Shown: positions 1-7,158, counted from the stretch's first letter. The stretch is DNA of 8,191 nucleotides from Bacteroidota bacterium (GCA_024640925.1 JAHEEB010000142.1:1-8191); one strand, 5' to 3'. Notes: a model not told the origin generated them from the sequence alone. Translations and numbers: made by a program.

Positions 1-54
1 GAACTAACAGAAGAATAGATTGTCTTGAACAGAAAATTATGTTTGAATAAAAAC

Positions 55-82
55 AAAAACCGGAAAAAGCTTCCCGGTTTTT
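55..82. terminator. Bidirectional intrinsic terminator
   Basis: A 9-bp perfect stem (AAAAACCGG at 55-63 pairs with CCGGTTTTT at 74-82) encloses a 10-nt loop containing AAGCTT. Both flanks are U-rich when transcribed: the minus strand continues TTTTTGTTTTTATT and the plus strand TTTTTATTCTTTT. It begins 23 bp past the stop of the minus-strand Spy-like gene, so it most likely ends the sigma/anti-sigma/Spy operon. It may also end a plus-strand gene whose last codons could lie in bases 1-50; stops are present at 16-18 and 48-50 in two frames, but that gene cannot be identified. Confidence 0.8.
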
Positions 83-105
83 ATTCTTTTCTGAAAACTA
101 TACTA

Positions 106-633
106 CTATGACCCCTGTTTTTTTGCATTAGGACAACCTTGTCCTTGCGGACCACCTTGGTCTCCATGTTCCATATTCATTCCCATACCTTGTTTGCAGC
201 AACCCTTGCGGCTATCAAATGCGACTCGTTGTTCAGGAGTGAGAAGTGCTCTTACTTCCTGATGATGTTTGCTGCGTTCTTTTGCCATCTTGTTTTCAAC
301 CCCTGTTATCTCGTCGATCTTGGCATTAATCTTAGCCATATCGGGTTTTTCAGCAATTTCCAATTGTGTTAATTCAGCATCCAGTTTGTCTTTTTCCGCA
401 TTCATTTCAAGCATTTTTTGCTGATGAGGAGTTTTTAAAGCATCTATTTTTGATTTTTGTTCATCAGATAAACCAGGTATATCCATCATTTGACATTTAG
501 CTGGTCCCTGACCTGGACATTTACCCTGAGGAGGTTGTGGTTGTTGTGCTTCCTGACCAAAACCTGCCATGGGAGTTAAGACTAATATTAGAGTTAAACC
601 CAATAAAAGAATGTTGCTTTTTAGTGATTTCAT
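106..633 (-). CDS. Secreted Spy/CpxP-like protein with Cys/Met/His-rich ends
   Basis: A 175-residue periplasmic protein. Residues 1-26 form a Sec signal peptide: basic start, hydrophobic run at about 8-22, and a likely cleavage near AGFG/Q. The mature part has two LTxxQ-type motifs, LSDEQ (55-59) and LTPEQ (131-135), separated by a charged helical stretch (about 55-140), as in the Spy/CpxP/ZraP family of periplasmic chaperones and metal-stress proteins. Flanking segments are rich in possible metal ligands: Cys39, Cys47, Met49-50, then Cys145-146, a GMGMNMEHGD stretch and Cys167. Classical Spy lacks such a tail. It is last in a four-gene operon, 18 bp after the membrane-anchored Spy-like gene, and is followed by the terminator. 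It is probably induced by the operon's own sigma factor and may bind metal or protect envelope proteins. The family assignment is fairly sure; the metal is inferred. Confidence 0.8.
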   Translation of the reverse strand: MKSLKSNILLLGLTLILVLTPMAGFGQEAQQPQPPQGKCPGQGPAKCQMMDIPGLSDEQKSKIDALKTPHQQKMLEMNAEKDKLDAELTQLEIAEKPDMAKINAKIDEITGVENKMAKERSKHHQEVRALLTPEQRVAFDSRKGCCKQGMGMNMEHGDQGGPQGQGCPNAKKQGS

Positions 634-651
634 ATTATAGTATTTAAATTA

Positions 652-1179
652 TTAGTTGTTTTGTTCTTTATATCTAGGTGGTCTTCCTGGCTGACCACAA
701 TCACCTTTATGACGTTCTATTAAAAATATCTTTCCCAGACTATCAAATTTAATAGCCTGTTGAGGTGTACAAATAGAACGAATATTTCGATAATGTTGGT
801 AATCGAGCAAAATCATATCGCCCTTAATTTTCCCTAATTTATTAGCCAAATGATGCAAAATAATTGTATCCGGATTTTCTTTTGATAATTGAGAATAATA
901 TATATCACGAATGGAATCGAGTTGAGAACGACAAAATGATTTTTTTTCCATAAAATCCGAACTAAAATCTTTAATCCGCTGACATTGATCTTTACTCAAC
1001 GATAATTCAACTGCCAAATGCTCTTCAAAAGACATATGACGATTGCATCTTTCTCCCTTTCTGAACCTGAATTCATTTTCTTTTTCACTGTTATAACCCC
1101 TGATTAGCAAGGTAGTTACCAACGCCAAATTCACCGATAAAAGAAATAAAACAACGATTAATAACCAGTTCTTTTTCAT
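652..1179 (-). CDS. Membrane-anchored periplasmic Spy/Metal_resist (CnrX/ZraP-like) protein
   Basis: A 175-residue protein starting MKKNW. An uncleaved-looking hydrophobic segment (about 5-26) is followed by Arg27, so it is probably tethered in the inner membrane with the rest in the periplasm. The soluble part is charged and helical. It contains an LSKDQ motif (61-65) and CTPQQ (137-141) before a KFDSLGK helix, the paired LTxxQ-like signature of the Spy/CpxP and Metal_resist (heavy-metal sensor) families. Possible ligands are Cys45, His48, His54, His109-110, His129 and Cys137. It lies between the anti-sigma gene (9 bp upstream) and the secreted Spy-like gene (18 bp downstream). By analogy with CnrX in the CnrYXH system, it may be the periplasmic sensor that controls the anti-sigma factor. 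That role is inferred from order and family; no ligand is shown. Confidence 0.72.
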   Translation of the reverse strand: MKKNWLLIVVLFLLSVNLALVTTLLIRGYNSEKENEFRFRKGERCNRHMSFEEHLAVELSLSKDQCQRIKDFSSDFMEKKSFCRSQLDSIRDIYYSQLSKENPDTIILHHLANKLGKIKGDMILLDYQHYRNIRSICTPQQAIKFDSLGKIFLIERHKGDCGQPGRPPRYKEQNN

Positions 1180-1188
1180 AAAAGTGAT

Positions 1189-1617
1189 TTATTCAAAAAC
1201 ATTGATGCTTTCAGCAGAATTATCAGTTATAACAACAAATTCATTATCCCAAAGGTTCGCTTTATTTGTTGATGAATTTTGAGACAAAATACTGCCGGCA
1301 ATTACTCCCAGAATCAACCCTACTGCAACAATTGCAGATATTGCTAAACGAAATACGAACGATTTTTGACTTCCAAAATGAATAATTTCTTTATTATGAT
1401 CAAGGGCTTGAAGTTTACGAACAATTAACCCGGCAGTAGAATCAGGAAGAACCGATTCCTTTTGTTTTTTAAATATTGTAATGGAACTTTTAATAAGTTC
1501 TAACCCTTTTAAACATTTCGGACATGATTCAATATGTTCAGAAATAAAGACGGGTAAGTCATCAAATTTACTTTCGCCGGCAGTCAACAACCATATTTTA
1601 AATTCTTTACAGTCCAT
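1189..1617 (-). CDS. Zinc-finger (ZAS-type) transmembrane anti-sigma factor
   Basis: A 142-residue single-pass membrane protein. The cytoplasmic N-terminus has the anti-sigma zinc-binding pattern: Cys3 and then His28-x3-Cys32-x2-Cys35 (HIESCPKC). A helical linker (about 36-85) and one transmembrane segment (about 91-111) follow, leaving only about 31 periplasmic residues, rich in Asn, Ser, Asp and Glu. ZAS proteins bind and sequester their cognate ECF sigma factor, here the gene 48 bp upstream. The short outer tail lacks an obvious sensor domain, so sensing may depend on the neighbouring membrane-anchored Spy-like protein. The start fits an AT-rich leader without a Shine-Dalgarno site. Confidence 0.85.
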   Translation of the reverse strand: MDCKEFKIWLLTAGESKFDDLPVFISEHIESCPKCLKGLELIKSSITIFKKQKESVLPDSTAGLIVRKLQALDHNKEIIHFGSQKSFVFRLAISAIVAVGLILGVIAGSILSQNSSTNKANLWDNEFVVITDNSAESINVFE

Positions 1618-1665
1618 TTTATCTTTATTCTTTTGTTAGACACTTTTCTTTTGTAAAACTTGCGA

Positions 1666-2208
1666 TCATGTATTTAACTCATCATAAAACGATAGCAATA
1701 ATTCTCTGAGTCTCCTTCTGGCCCTGAAAAGCAATGATTCGATTGAAGAAATACTGAATCCAGTAATTTCAGCAATTTCTTTATATGACATATTGAGATG
1801 ATAATTCAGAATGAAAACCTTTCGTTGTTCTTCCGATAACTTATAAATGGCTTTTCGAAGATTTTTTCTGATCTCCGGGTTTGTTTCCATGCTTTTGGTT
1901 TCAGCCATATTTTTAACCTCCGAAATATCAACATGGAGAATTCTTTTTTTATTATCTCTCAGAAAATTCAGTGAAAGATTTATGGCAATGCGTATTAGCC
2001 AAGTTGAGAGTTTGGCCTCACCCTTATATTGATTTAGTTTTTCAAAGGCTTTTATAAAGACTTCCTGGGTAAGATCAGCCGCATCGTGTGAATTTTGTGT
2101 ATAGGCAAAACACGTACGGAAAACAGCATTCTGGTTTTCTTTAACAAAAGCTTCCAGGGCATGTTTTTCACCATTCAAAAGTTGCTCAACAAATAAATTG
2201 CGGTTCAT
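1666..2208 (-). CDS. ECF (sigma-70 family) RNA polymerase sigma factor
   Basis: A protein of 180 residues from the ATG at 2208 (MNRNLFVEQLLNGEK). A GTG at 2253 would add 15 residues, but these lack the family's usual N-terminal pattern, so the ATG is preferred. Counting from the ATG, region 2 spans about 20-88, with the DAADLTQEVFIKAF helix and the STWLIRIAINLSLNFLRD core-binding and promoter-melting part. Region 4 spans about 118-172, with LSEEQRKVFILNY and the helix-turn-helix YKEIAEITGFSISSIESLLFRARRRL broken across its two helices. There is no region 1.1 or 3, as expected for ECF sigmas. It is the first gene of the operon with its anti-sigma factor and two periplasmic Spy-like proteins. 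ECF operons usually autoregulate, so it probably drives its own promoter in 2209-2378. The regulon is unknown. Confidence 0.92.
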   Translation of the reverse strand: MNRNLFVEQLLNGEKHALEAFVKENQNAVFRTCFAYTQNSHDAADLTQEVFIKAFEKLNQYKGEAKLSTWLIRIAINLSLNFLRDNKKRILHVDISEVKNMAETKSMETNPEIRKNLRKAIYKLSEEQRKVFILNYHLNMSYKEIAEITGFSISSIESLLFRARRRLRELLLSFYDELNT

Positions 2209-2378
2209 CCGTAAAAATAAACGAGAACGAAAGGTATAACATCTATCAGACACTAAAAAGAGAAAAATCTTGTATATGTATTATCAAAAAATAATGAACC
2301 TGGCATCAAATTATAAGGATGACAGCATTTTAATCCCTCAGGAATCAATATCTTCGCAAAATAAAATTCTTTCATTAA
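2209..2378. promoter_or_regulatory. Divergent intergenic region between the ECF operon and era
   Basis: These 170 bp must hold the promoters of both the leftward sigma operon and rightward era. On the minus strand, TACCTTTC (2236-2229) is one base from the Bacteroidota -7 box TAnnTTTG, but no -33 TTG is well placed. GTGTC at 2253-2249 could be an ECF-type -35 for autoregulation. On the plus strand, TATCTTCG (2349-2356) is one mismatch from TAnnTTTG, 22 bp before the era ATG. None of these is strong enough to name a promoter alone. If the GTG at 2253 were the sigma start, 2209-2253 would be coding. Confidence 0.4.
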
Positions 2379-3269
2379 ATGACAGAAATAAAACACAAAT
2401 CAGGATTTGTTAATATAATCGGAAATCCGAATGTAGGTAAATCGACCCTGATGAACGCATTGGTCGGAGAACGCTTGTCTATTATTACTTCTAAGGCCCA
2501 AACAACAAGACACAGGATAATGGGGATAGTGAATGGTGAAAATTTTCAGATAGTTTATTCCGATACACCTGGAATTCTCGACCCAAAGTACAAACTCCAG
2601 GAAGCCATGCTGAAAACAATAGATGGTGCCTTTACTGATGCCGATATTGTATTGTTTGTTACCGATGTTAAAGAACCAATTGATAACGAAAATAAGTATA
2701 TAAACAAACTAGCAAAGATTAAAGCACCCGTATTGCTTATACTGAATAAAATTGATTTATCAAATCAGCAGGATGTGGAAACCCGCATGAATGAATGGAA
2801 AGAAAAACTCCCTAAAGCTGAAATTATACCATTATCAGCGCTTGAGAAATTTAATCTGGAAAAGGTGTTTGATCGTATTCTCGAGTTATTGCCTGAAGGT
2901 CCTGCTTACTATTCAAAGGATGAGCTGACAGATAAAAATGAACGGTTTTTTGTTGAAGAAATCATCCGGGAAAAGATTTTGCTTAATTATGAAAAAGAAA
3001 TTCCCTATTCGGTAGAAGTGCATGTTGAATCGTTCAAAGAGGAAGAACGAATATTTCGTATTAGTACCAATATTTATGTTATCCGCGATTCGCAAAAAGG
3101 AATTATTATCGGCCATAAAGGCGAGATGCTAAAAAAGATTGGCAGCAATGCACGGATAGAAATAGAAGAATTTCTGGGAAAGAAAGTCTTCCTGGAACTC
3201 TTTGTTAAAGTTAAGAAGGATTGGAGAAATGATTCTGCACAACTAAAACAATTTGGGTATCCGGGTTAA
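2379..3269 (+). CDS. era: GTPase Era, 16S rRNA-binding ribosome assembly factor
   Basis: A 296-residue protein of normal Era length. G1 GNPNVGKS lies at 15-22, the switch I region around TTRH at 42-45, G3 DTPG at 62-65, G4 NKID at 123-126 and G5 SAL at 153-155. The C-terminal KH domain has its GxxG loop as GHKG at 245-248 (in GIIIGHKGEMLKKIG) and the typical KKDWR near 279-283. Era binds GTP and the 3' end of 16S rRNA through the KH domain and assists small-subunit maturation in the cytoplasm. Its start has an AT-rich leader and no Shine-Dalgarno site. A Dabb gene follows after 71 bp and der after that, so the three may be partly cotranscribed. All catalytic motifs are intact. Confidence 0.97.
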   Translation: MTEIKHKSGFVNIIGNPNVGKSTLMNALVGERLSIITSKAQTTRHRIMGIVNGENFQIVYSDTPGILDPKYKLQEAMLKTIDGAFTDADIVLFVTDVKEPIDNENKYINKLAKIKAPVLLILNKIDLSNQQDVETRMNEWKEKLPKAEIIPLSALEKFNLEKVFDRILELLPEGPAYYSKDELTDKNERFFVEEIIREKILLNYEKEIPYSVEVHVESFKEEERIFRISTNIYVIRDSQKGIIIGHKGEMLKKIGSNARIEIEEFLGKKVFLELFVKVKKDWRNDSAQLKQFGYPG

Positions 3270-3340
3270 TCTCAAAATTAAGATTGAAAAATATCGAAGA
3301 CCAAAAAAAATAAATTCCATAACCATAATAAATAATACGG

Positions 3341-3646
3341 ATGATACGGCATATAGTCATGTGGAAATTGGATGCTGCATATAGCATTCAGGAGAAATCA
3401 AACTTATTAAAAGAATTCACTGCAAAACTTGACAGTTTATTTGGTAAAATTCAGGAATTAAAATCTATTTCAACTCATTTAAATAGTGAACAGGCAAATC
3501 AGTCGAACTACGATCTGATGCTTGAAACGGCATTTGATACCATTGAAGGATTGAACGCTTATCAGACACATCCGGAACATTTAAAAGTAGTTGAATTCGT
3601 AAAAACGTTGAAAACACAGCGTGCTTGCATAGATTATGAATATTAA
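3341..3646 (+). CDS. Small Dabb (stress-responsive alpha/beta barrel) domain protein
   Basis: A 101-residue cytoplasmic protein matching a single Dabb domain, a ferredoxin-like fold that usually dimerises into a barrel. Signature parts are the opening beta strand IRHIVMWKL with His4, a central helix (about 17-34), and the AYQTHPEHLKVVEFVK segment at 73-88, whose Tyr74 and HPxH (His77, His80) are characteristic. Most Dabb proteins have no assigned reaction; some plant and polyketide members bind or cyclise small molecules. It sits between era and der with no functional link visible in the sequence. The fold call is good; the role is unknown. Confidence 0.85.
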   Translation: MIRHIVMWKLDAAYSIQEKSNLLKEFTAKLDSLFGKIQELKSISTHLNSEQANQSNYDLMLETAFDTIEGLNAYQTHPEHLKVVEFVKTLKTQRACIDYEY

Positions 3647-3669
3647 AGCAAAGCTTCCGTCAAGTTTAT

Positions 3670-3677
3670 TAACTTTG
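3670..3677 (+). promoter_or_regulatory. Possible Bacteroidota -7 promoter box for der
   Basis: TAACTTTG matches TAnnTTTG exactly and ends 16 bp before the der GTG, which predicts a very short leader of about 10 nt. There is no good -33 TTTG 19-21 bp upstream, so it may be weak or fortuitous. A small inverted repeat (AAGTT at 3662-3666, AACTT at 3671-3675) overlaps it. Confidence 0.35.
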
Positions 3678-3693
3678 CAAGAAAATAGATAGT

Positions 3694-4998
3694 GTGGGAA
3701 ATATAGTAGCAATTGTTGGAAGACCTAATGTTGGCAAATCGACTTTATTTAATCGTTTAACGGAGTCGCGTGATGCCATTGTTGATGAAATAGCCGGCGT
3801 TACACGCGATAGAAATTATGGCAAATCGATTTGGAATGGAGTTGAATTCTCTGTTATCGATACTGGTGGCTATGTTCGAAATTCTGAAGATATTTTTGAA
3901 GAAGAAATAAGAAAACAGGTCGACCTGGCAATGGAAGAAGCCGATGTTATTCTGTTTGTTGTTGATACGATCAATGGTATTACCGATTTAGACGAAGAAA
4001 TAGCATCGATACTCAGAAAAATAGACAAACCTGTACTCCTTACTGCAAATAAAGTTGATACTACAGCAAGGCATTATGATGCCCAGGAGTTCCATAAATT
4101 CGGTCTGGGTAATTTATATTGCGTTTCGGCTATAAACGGAAGTGGAACAGGCGATTTGCTCGATGATGTTGTTAAATCATTTAAGAAAAAACCCGAACCT
4201 GTTATTGAAGAGCTGCCGAAATATGCTATAGTAGGTCGTCCGAATGTGGGCAAGTCGTCTCTTTTAAATGCGCTTATAGGCGAAGAACGACACATTGTTA
4301 CTCCTATTTCAGGTACAACACGCGATTCGATTTATACCCGATATAATAAATTCAACCACGATTTCTTCTTAATCGATACTGCCGGAATCCGTAAAAAAGG
4401 TAAAGTTCACGAAGATCTTGAGTTTTATTCAGTCATTCGTTCTATTCGAACCATTGAGAGTGCCGATGTTTGTCTTCTGCTAATCGATGCAACACAAGGC
4501 ATTGAATCGCAGGATCAGAACATTTTGGATATTATCCGAAAAAATAACAAGGGAGTGGTTATCCTGATTAATAAATGGGATTTAGTTGAAAAGGATACAA
4601 ATACATCCCGAGATTATCTGAAGATTGTTCAGGAAAAAATAGCTCCTTTTCGAGATATACCTGTTATTTTTACCTCGGCTACAACAAAACAACGTATCCA
4701 TAAAGTGCTTGAAACAGCTATTGAGGTATATAACAATCGTATTCGAAAGATACCGACTTCGGAACTGAATGAAGTGATGCAAAAAGCCATTGAAGATAAT
4801 CCACCACCAGCCAACAACGGAAAATATATCAAAATTAAGTATGTTACCCAATTGCCAACACATTCACCATCATTTGCTTTTTTCTGTAATTTGCCTCAGT
4901 ATGTGAAAGAACCTTATAAAAGGTATCTTGAGAATAAATTGCGCGAAAAATTTAATTTTACAGGTGTACCTATTCGGATATTTATGAGAAAAAAATAG
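3694..4998 (+). CDS. der: Double-domain GTPase Der (EngA), 50S ribosome assembly
   Basis: A 434-residue protein with two tandem GTPase domains and a KH-like C-terminus, the diagnostic Der layout. Domain 1 has G1 GRPNVGKS at 9-16, DTGG at 56-59, NKVD at 119-122 and SA at 145-146. Domain 2 has G1 at 181-188, [11 protein letters not shown] from 228, NKWD at 293-296 and SA at 328-329. The KH-like domain spans about 350-434 and ends in the usual [15 protein letters not shown]. Der binds the 50S subunit and aids large-subunit maturation. The start is a GTG, because TAA at 3670-3672 is in frame and no ATG lies between. It ends in a hairpin terminator that begins within the TAG stop. Confidence 0.97.
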   Translation: MGNIVAIVGRPNVGKSTLFNRLTESRDAIVDEIAGVTRDRNYGKSIWNGVEFSVIDTGGYVRNSEDIFEEEIRKQVDLAMEEADVILFVVDTINGITDLDEEIASILRKIDKPVLLTANKVDTTARHYDAQEFHKFGLGNLYCVSAINGSGTGDLLDDVVKSFKKKPEPVIEELPKYAIVGRPNVGKSSLLNALIGEERHIVTPISGTTRDSIYTRYNKFNHDFFLIDTAGIRKKGKVHEDLEFYSVIRSIRTIESADVCLLLIDATQGIESQDQNILDIIRKNNKGVVILINKWDLVEKDTNTSRDYLKIVQEKIAPFRDIPVIFTSATTKQRIHKVLETAIEVYNNRIRKIPTSELNEVMQKAIEDNPPPANNGKYIKIKYVTQLPTHSPSFAFFCNLPQYVKEPYKRYLENKLREKFNFTGVPIRIFMRKK

Positions 4999-5018
4999 CA
5001 ACCATTTTGTTGCTTTTT
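4997..5018 (+). terminator. Intrinsic terminator overlapping the der stop codon
   Basis: A 6-bp stem (AGCAAC at 4997-5002 with GTTGCT at 5009-5014) closes a 6-nt loop, CATTTT, and is followed by TTTT. The stem starts inside the der TAG (4996-4998). It would end transcripts from der and partly insulate the small gene at 5037. The stem is short and the U run modest, so readthrough is likely. Confidence 0.6.
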
Positions 5019-5036
5019 GCATCTGATAATAAAACT

Positions 5037-5453
5037 ATGCAAGGTTTAGTAACCATAAGGAGAACCATATTGTTTCTGGCAGTCTGTATTTTTCGTTATG
5101 GTATTTTTATTTCGCTCTACGAAAAAGTTAATGGGAAATATAATGAATTGTTTTTCACAGAAACGAGTACTGTTAAAGTAAAAGATTCTATAACAGTTGA
5201 TGATTCTGTAATATATGCAGAAGTAGACTCCTTGATTATAGACACAGTTACCTTTAATCAATTATTGCCCTATGATTCAAAAATGGATAGAGTAGGTCAG
5301 AATAAGACTATTAAAGGAAATATCCGGGTGGATATTTCTTTTCCGCCAACTCTTCCATACGACACGATGCGTTTCGAGTTTTATATCCGAGATAGAGCTT
5401 TACATAAAAGCAACATAGAAGTTACATCAGACTTTACTGTTTCTGATTTCTAA
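5037..5453 (+). CDS. Small envelope protein with N-terminal hydrophobic segment and Ig-like C-terminus
   Basis: A protein of 138 residues from the ATG at 5037. A TTG at 5007 in the same frame lies inside the der terminator hairpin and is unlikely to be used. After a basic start (Arg8-Arg9), a hydrophobic stretch at about 11-27 is interrupted by Arg20. It contains LAVC (Cys17), a poor lipobox because Val precedes Cys, so it is a signal anchor or an atypical lipoprotein signal. The rest is beta-rich and acidic. The end (about 95-138) includes a FYIRDRALHKSNIEVT segment that resembles the final strands of Bacteroidota Ig-like repeats (D-x-A-x-N-K-S-N type). This suggests a periplasmic or surface beta-sandwich. 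No enzymatic motif is seen and the family was not recognised. Its 3' end faces dnaB with only 34 bp between the stops. Confidence 0.6.
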   Translation: MQGLVTIRRTILFLAVCIFRYGIFISLYEKVNGKYNELFFTETSTVKVKDSITVDDSVIYAEVDSLIIDTVTFNQLLPYDSKMDRVGQNKTIKGNIRVDISFPPTLPYDTMRFEFYIRDRALHKSNIEVTSDFTVSDF

Positions 5454-5487
5454 AAACATCCAACAATTTCAGTTATTTTATTTTATA

Positions 5488-7035
5488 CTAAAACGGGACT
5501 TCTTCAGAAAAACCACGGCTACTAAGTAAGTCATCGTTACCTGTAGAAGGATTTTCCCCGGTTAATACCCCCCCTTGATTCATTTTTGACACAAAAGTTT
5601 TAACAACAGGTTCACCAGGGAAGCCACTATCATCAAGTTTGCCAATTATATCATCTTCCAAATCAACGAAACGAGTAAATTCGTGCTGAAAACGAAGTCT
5701 AACATCGCCAACCGCGCCGTTACGGTGTTTTGCAATAATAATTTCGGCAATACCCCTCAGCGACATCTGGTTTTCATCCTCGGTAAAGCCATAATATTCG
5801 GGCCTGTGAATAAAAGCAACTACGTCAGCATCCTGTTCTATAGCTCCCGATTCACGAAGGTCAGAAAGTTGCGGGCGTTTATCAGGTCTCGATTCAACCG
5901 AACGGTTAAGCTGCGAAAGACATATAATTGGAATGCTCAACTCTTTTGCTATCCCTTTTAATGAGCGTGAAATATTACTCACCTCCTGCTCACGGTTGCC
6001 CCTGGATTCAGGTGGTCCAGTCATTAGCTGCAAATAGTCGATAATTACAATATCAATATTATGCTGGCGCTTTAATCGACGGCACTTAGCCCTAAACTCA
6101 AATATGGAAATAGCTGGTGTGTCGTCAATAAAAATAGGTGCTTCTTCCAGTTTTCGGGCTCTATAATCGAGTTTCTGCCATTCTTCGTTATTTAATTGTC
6201 CGGTACGGATTTTACTGGAAGGTAATTCTGCCTCAGCTGAAATCAAGCGGTTTACAAGCTGAAGAGAGGCCATCTCAAGACTAAAAATAGCAACAGCTTT
6301 TTTATGATCCACAGCCATGTTACGTGCCATAGAGAGGACAAATGCAGTCTTACCCATGGAAGGACGAGCTGCTACAATAATTAAATCGGAATTTTGCCAG
6401 CCGTTTGTCATCCTGTCGAGCTGAGTATATCCTGCAGGCACCCCATTTAAAGTGTTTTCACGTTTCGACGCTTCTTCTATAAAGGCAATAGCCTCTTTAA
6501 GAAGCACATTCATCTTGGCTGCTTCTTTTTTAATGTTGCCCTGTGCCACATTAAAAAGCTCACCTTCGCTGAAATCAAGGAGATCGTTAACATCAATGCT
6601 TTCGTCGAAAGCCCTGTTCTGTATTTCTGTCGAAATCCTTATCAATTCCCGCTGTATAAATTTTTGCTGAATAATTCGTGCATGAAATTCAATATGCGCA
6701 GCAGAGGCAACCCTATTGGTCAATTGTGAAAGATAAGCGGGTCCTCCAATTACTTCCAGTTCCTTACGCTGCCGTAGACGTTCAGTGACAGTTAGAATAT
6801 CAATAGCTTTATCGCTGGCAAATAAATCGAGAATGGCGGCAAAAATCTTTTGGTGTTCTTCTTTATAAAAGCTTTCTGTTTTAAGAATATCAATAATCTC
6901 AATAACAGCATCTTTTTCAAGCATAACACCACCTATAACCACCTCTTCCAATTCAACTGCCTGAGGTGGTATTTTACCAATTTCGAGGGAGATCTGAGAT
7001 GGAATTCCAGGTCTTGTTTGCCTTTTTTGTGCCAT
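5488..7035 (-). CDS. dnaB: Replicative DNA helicase DnaB
   Basis: A 515-residue hexameric 5'-3' helicase that unwinds the replication fork and recruits primase. The N-terminal domain (about 25-130) is followed by the linker helix (about 150-190) that docks to the neighbouring subunit. The RecA-like ATPase domain has Walker A RPSMGKT at 224-230, catalytic Glu254 in SLEM, Walker B IVIIDY at 329-334, the SQLNRSVE loop at 374-381, the LRESGAIEQDAD segment at 393-404 and the KHRNG arginine-finger region at 436-440. The reading frame is continuous with no intein, unlike some dnaB genes. The tail (about 465-515) is Gly/Ser/Asn-rich and probably disordered, ending EEVPF. Its start is an ATG at 7035 with an AT-rich leader, downstream of a 227-bp non-coding region that should carry its promoter. 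Confidence 0.97.
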   Translation of the reverse strand: MAQKRQTRPGIPSQISLEIGKIPPQAVELEEVVIGGVMLEKDAVIEIIDILKTESFYKEEHQKIFAAILDLFASDKAIDILTVTERLRQRKELEVIGGPAYLSQLTNRVASAAHIEFHARIIQQKFIQRELIRISTEIQNRAFDESIDVNDLLDFSEGELFNVAQGNIKKEAAKMNVLLKEAIAFIEEASKRENTLNGVPAGYTQLDRMTNGWQNSDLIIVAARPSMGKTAFVLSMARNMAVDHKKAVAIFSLEMASLQLVNRLISAEAELPSSKIRTGQLNNEEWQKLDYRARKLEEAPIFIDDTPAISIFEFRAKCRRLKRQHNIDIVIIDYLQLMTGPPESRGNREQEVSNISRSLKGIAKELSIPIICLSQLNRSVESRPDKRPQLSDLRESGAIEQDADVVAFIHRPEYYGFTEDENQMSLRGIAEIIIAKHRNGAVGDVRLRFQHEFTRFVDLEDDIIGKLDDSGFPGEPVVKTFVSKMNQGGVLTGENPSTGNDDLLSSRGFSEEVPF

Positions 7036-7158
7036 TTATTTGAAAATATGTAAGTTAATTAGCCAGAAATATTGATTTGGCATCGGATTAAAGGTACAAT
7101 CTTAACTTTCGGGAAGCGCATTTTTAGCTCAAAATTGTTTTACACATCAAAAAAGATG

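Noticed and set aside
1..50. End of a plus-strand gene at the left edge
   Set aside because: Two frames reach stops at 16-18 and 48-50, but too few codons remain to show either is coding.
2209..2253. Longer sigma factor start at the GTG at 2253
   Set aside because: The extra 15 residues are not sigma-like, while the ATG at 2208 gives the usual N-terminus; 2209-2253 also fits promoter sequence.
3270..3340. Weak AATCT/AGATT inverted repeat after era
   Set aside because: The stem is 5 bp and AT-rich with no U run; not a credible terminator.
5488..7035. Possible intein in dnaB
   Set aside because: The helicase motifs follow at normal spacing and total length is 515 residues, so there is no insertion.
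7138..7146. DnaA-box-like TTTTACACA upstream of dnaB
   Set aside because: It has one mismatch to TTATNCACA and is a single copy with no cluster, dnaA or dnaN nearby, so there is no support for an origin.
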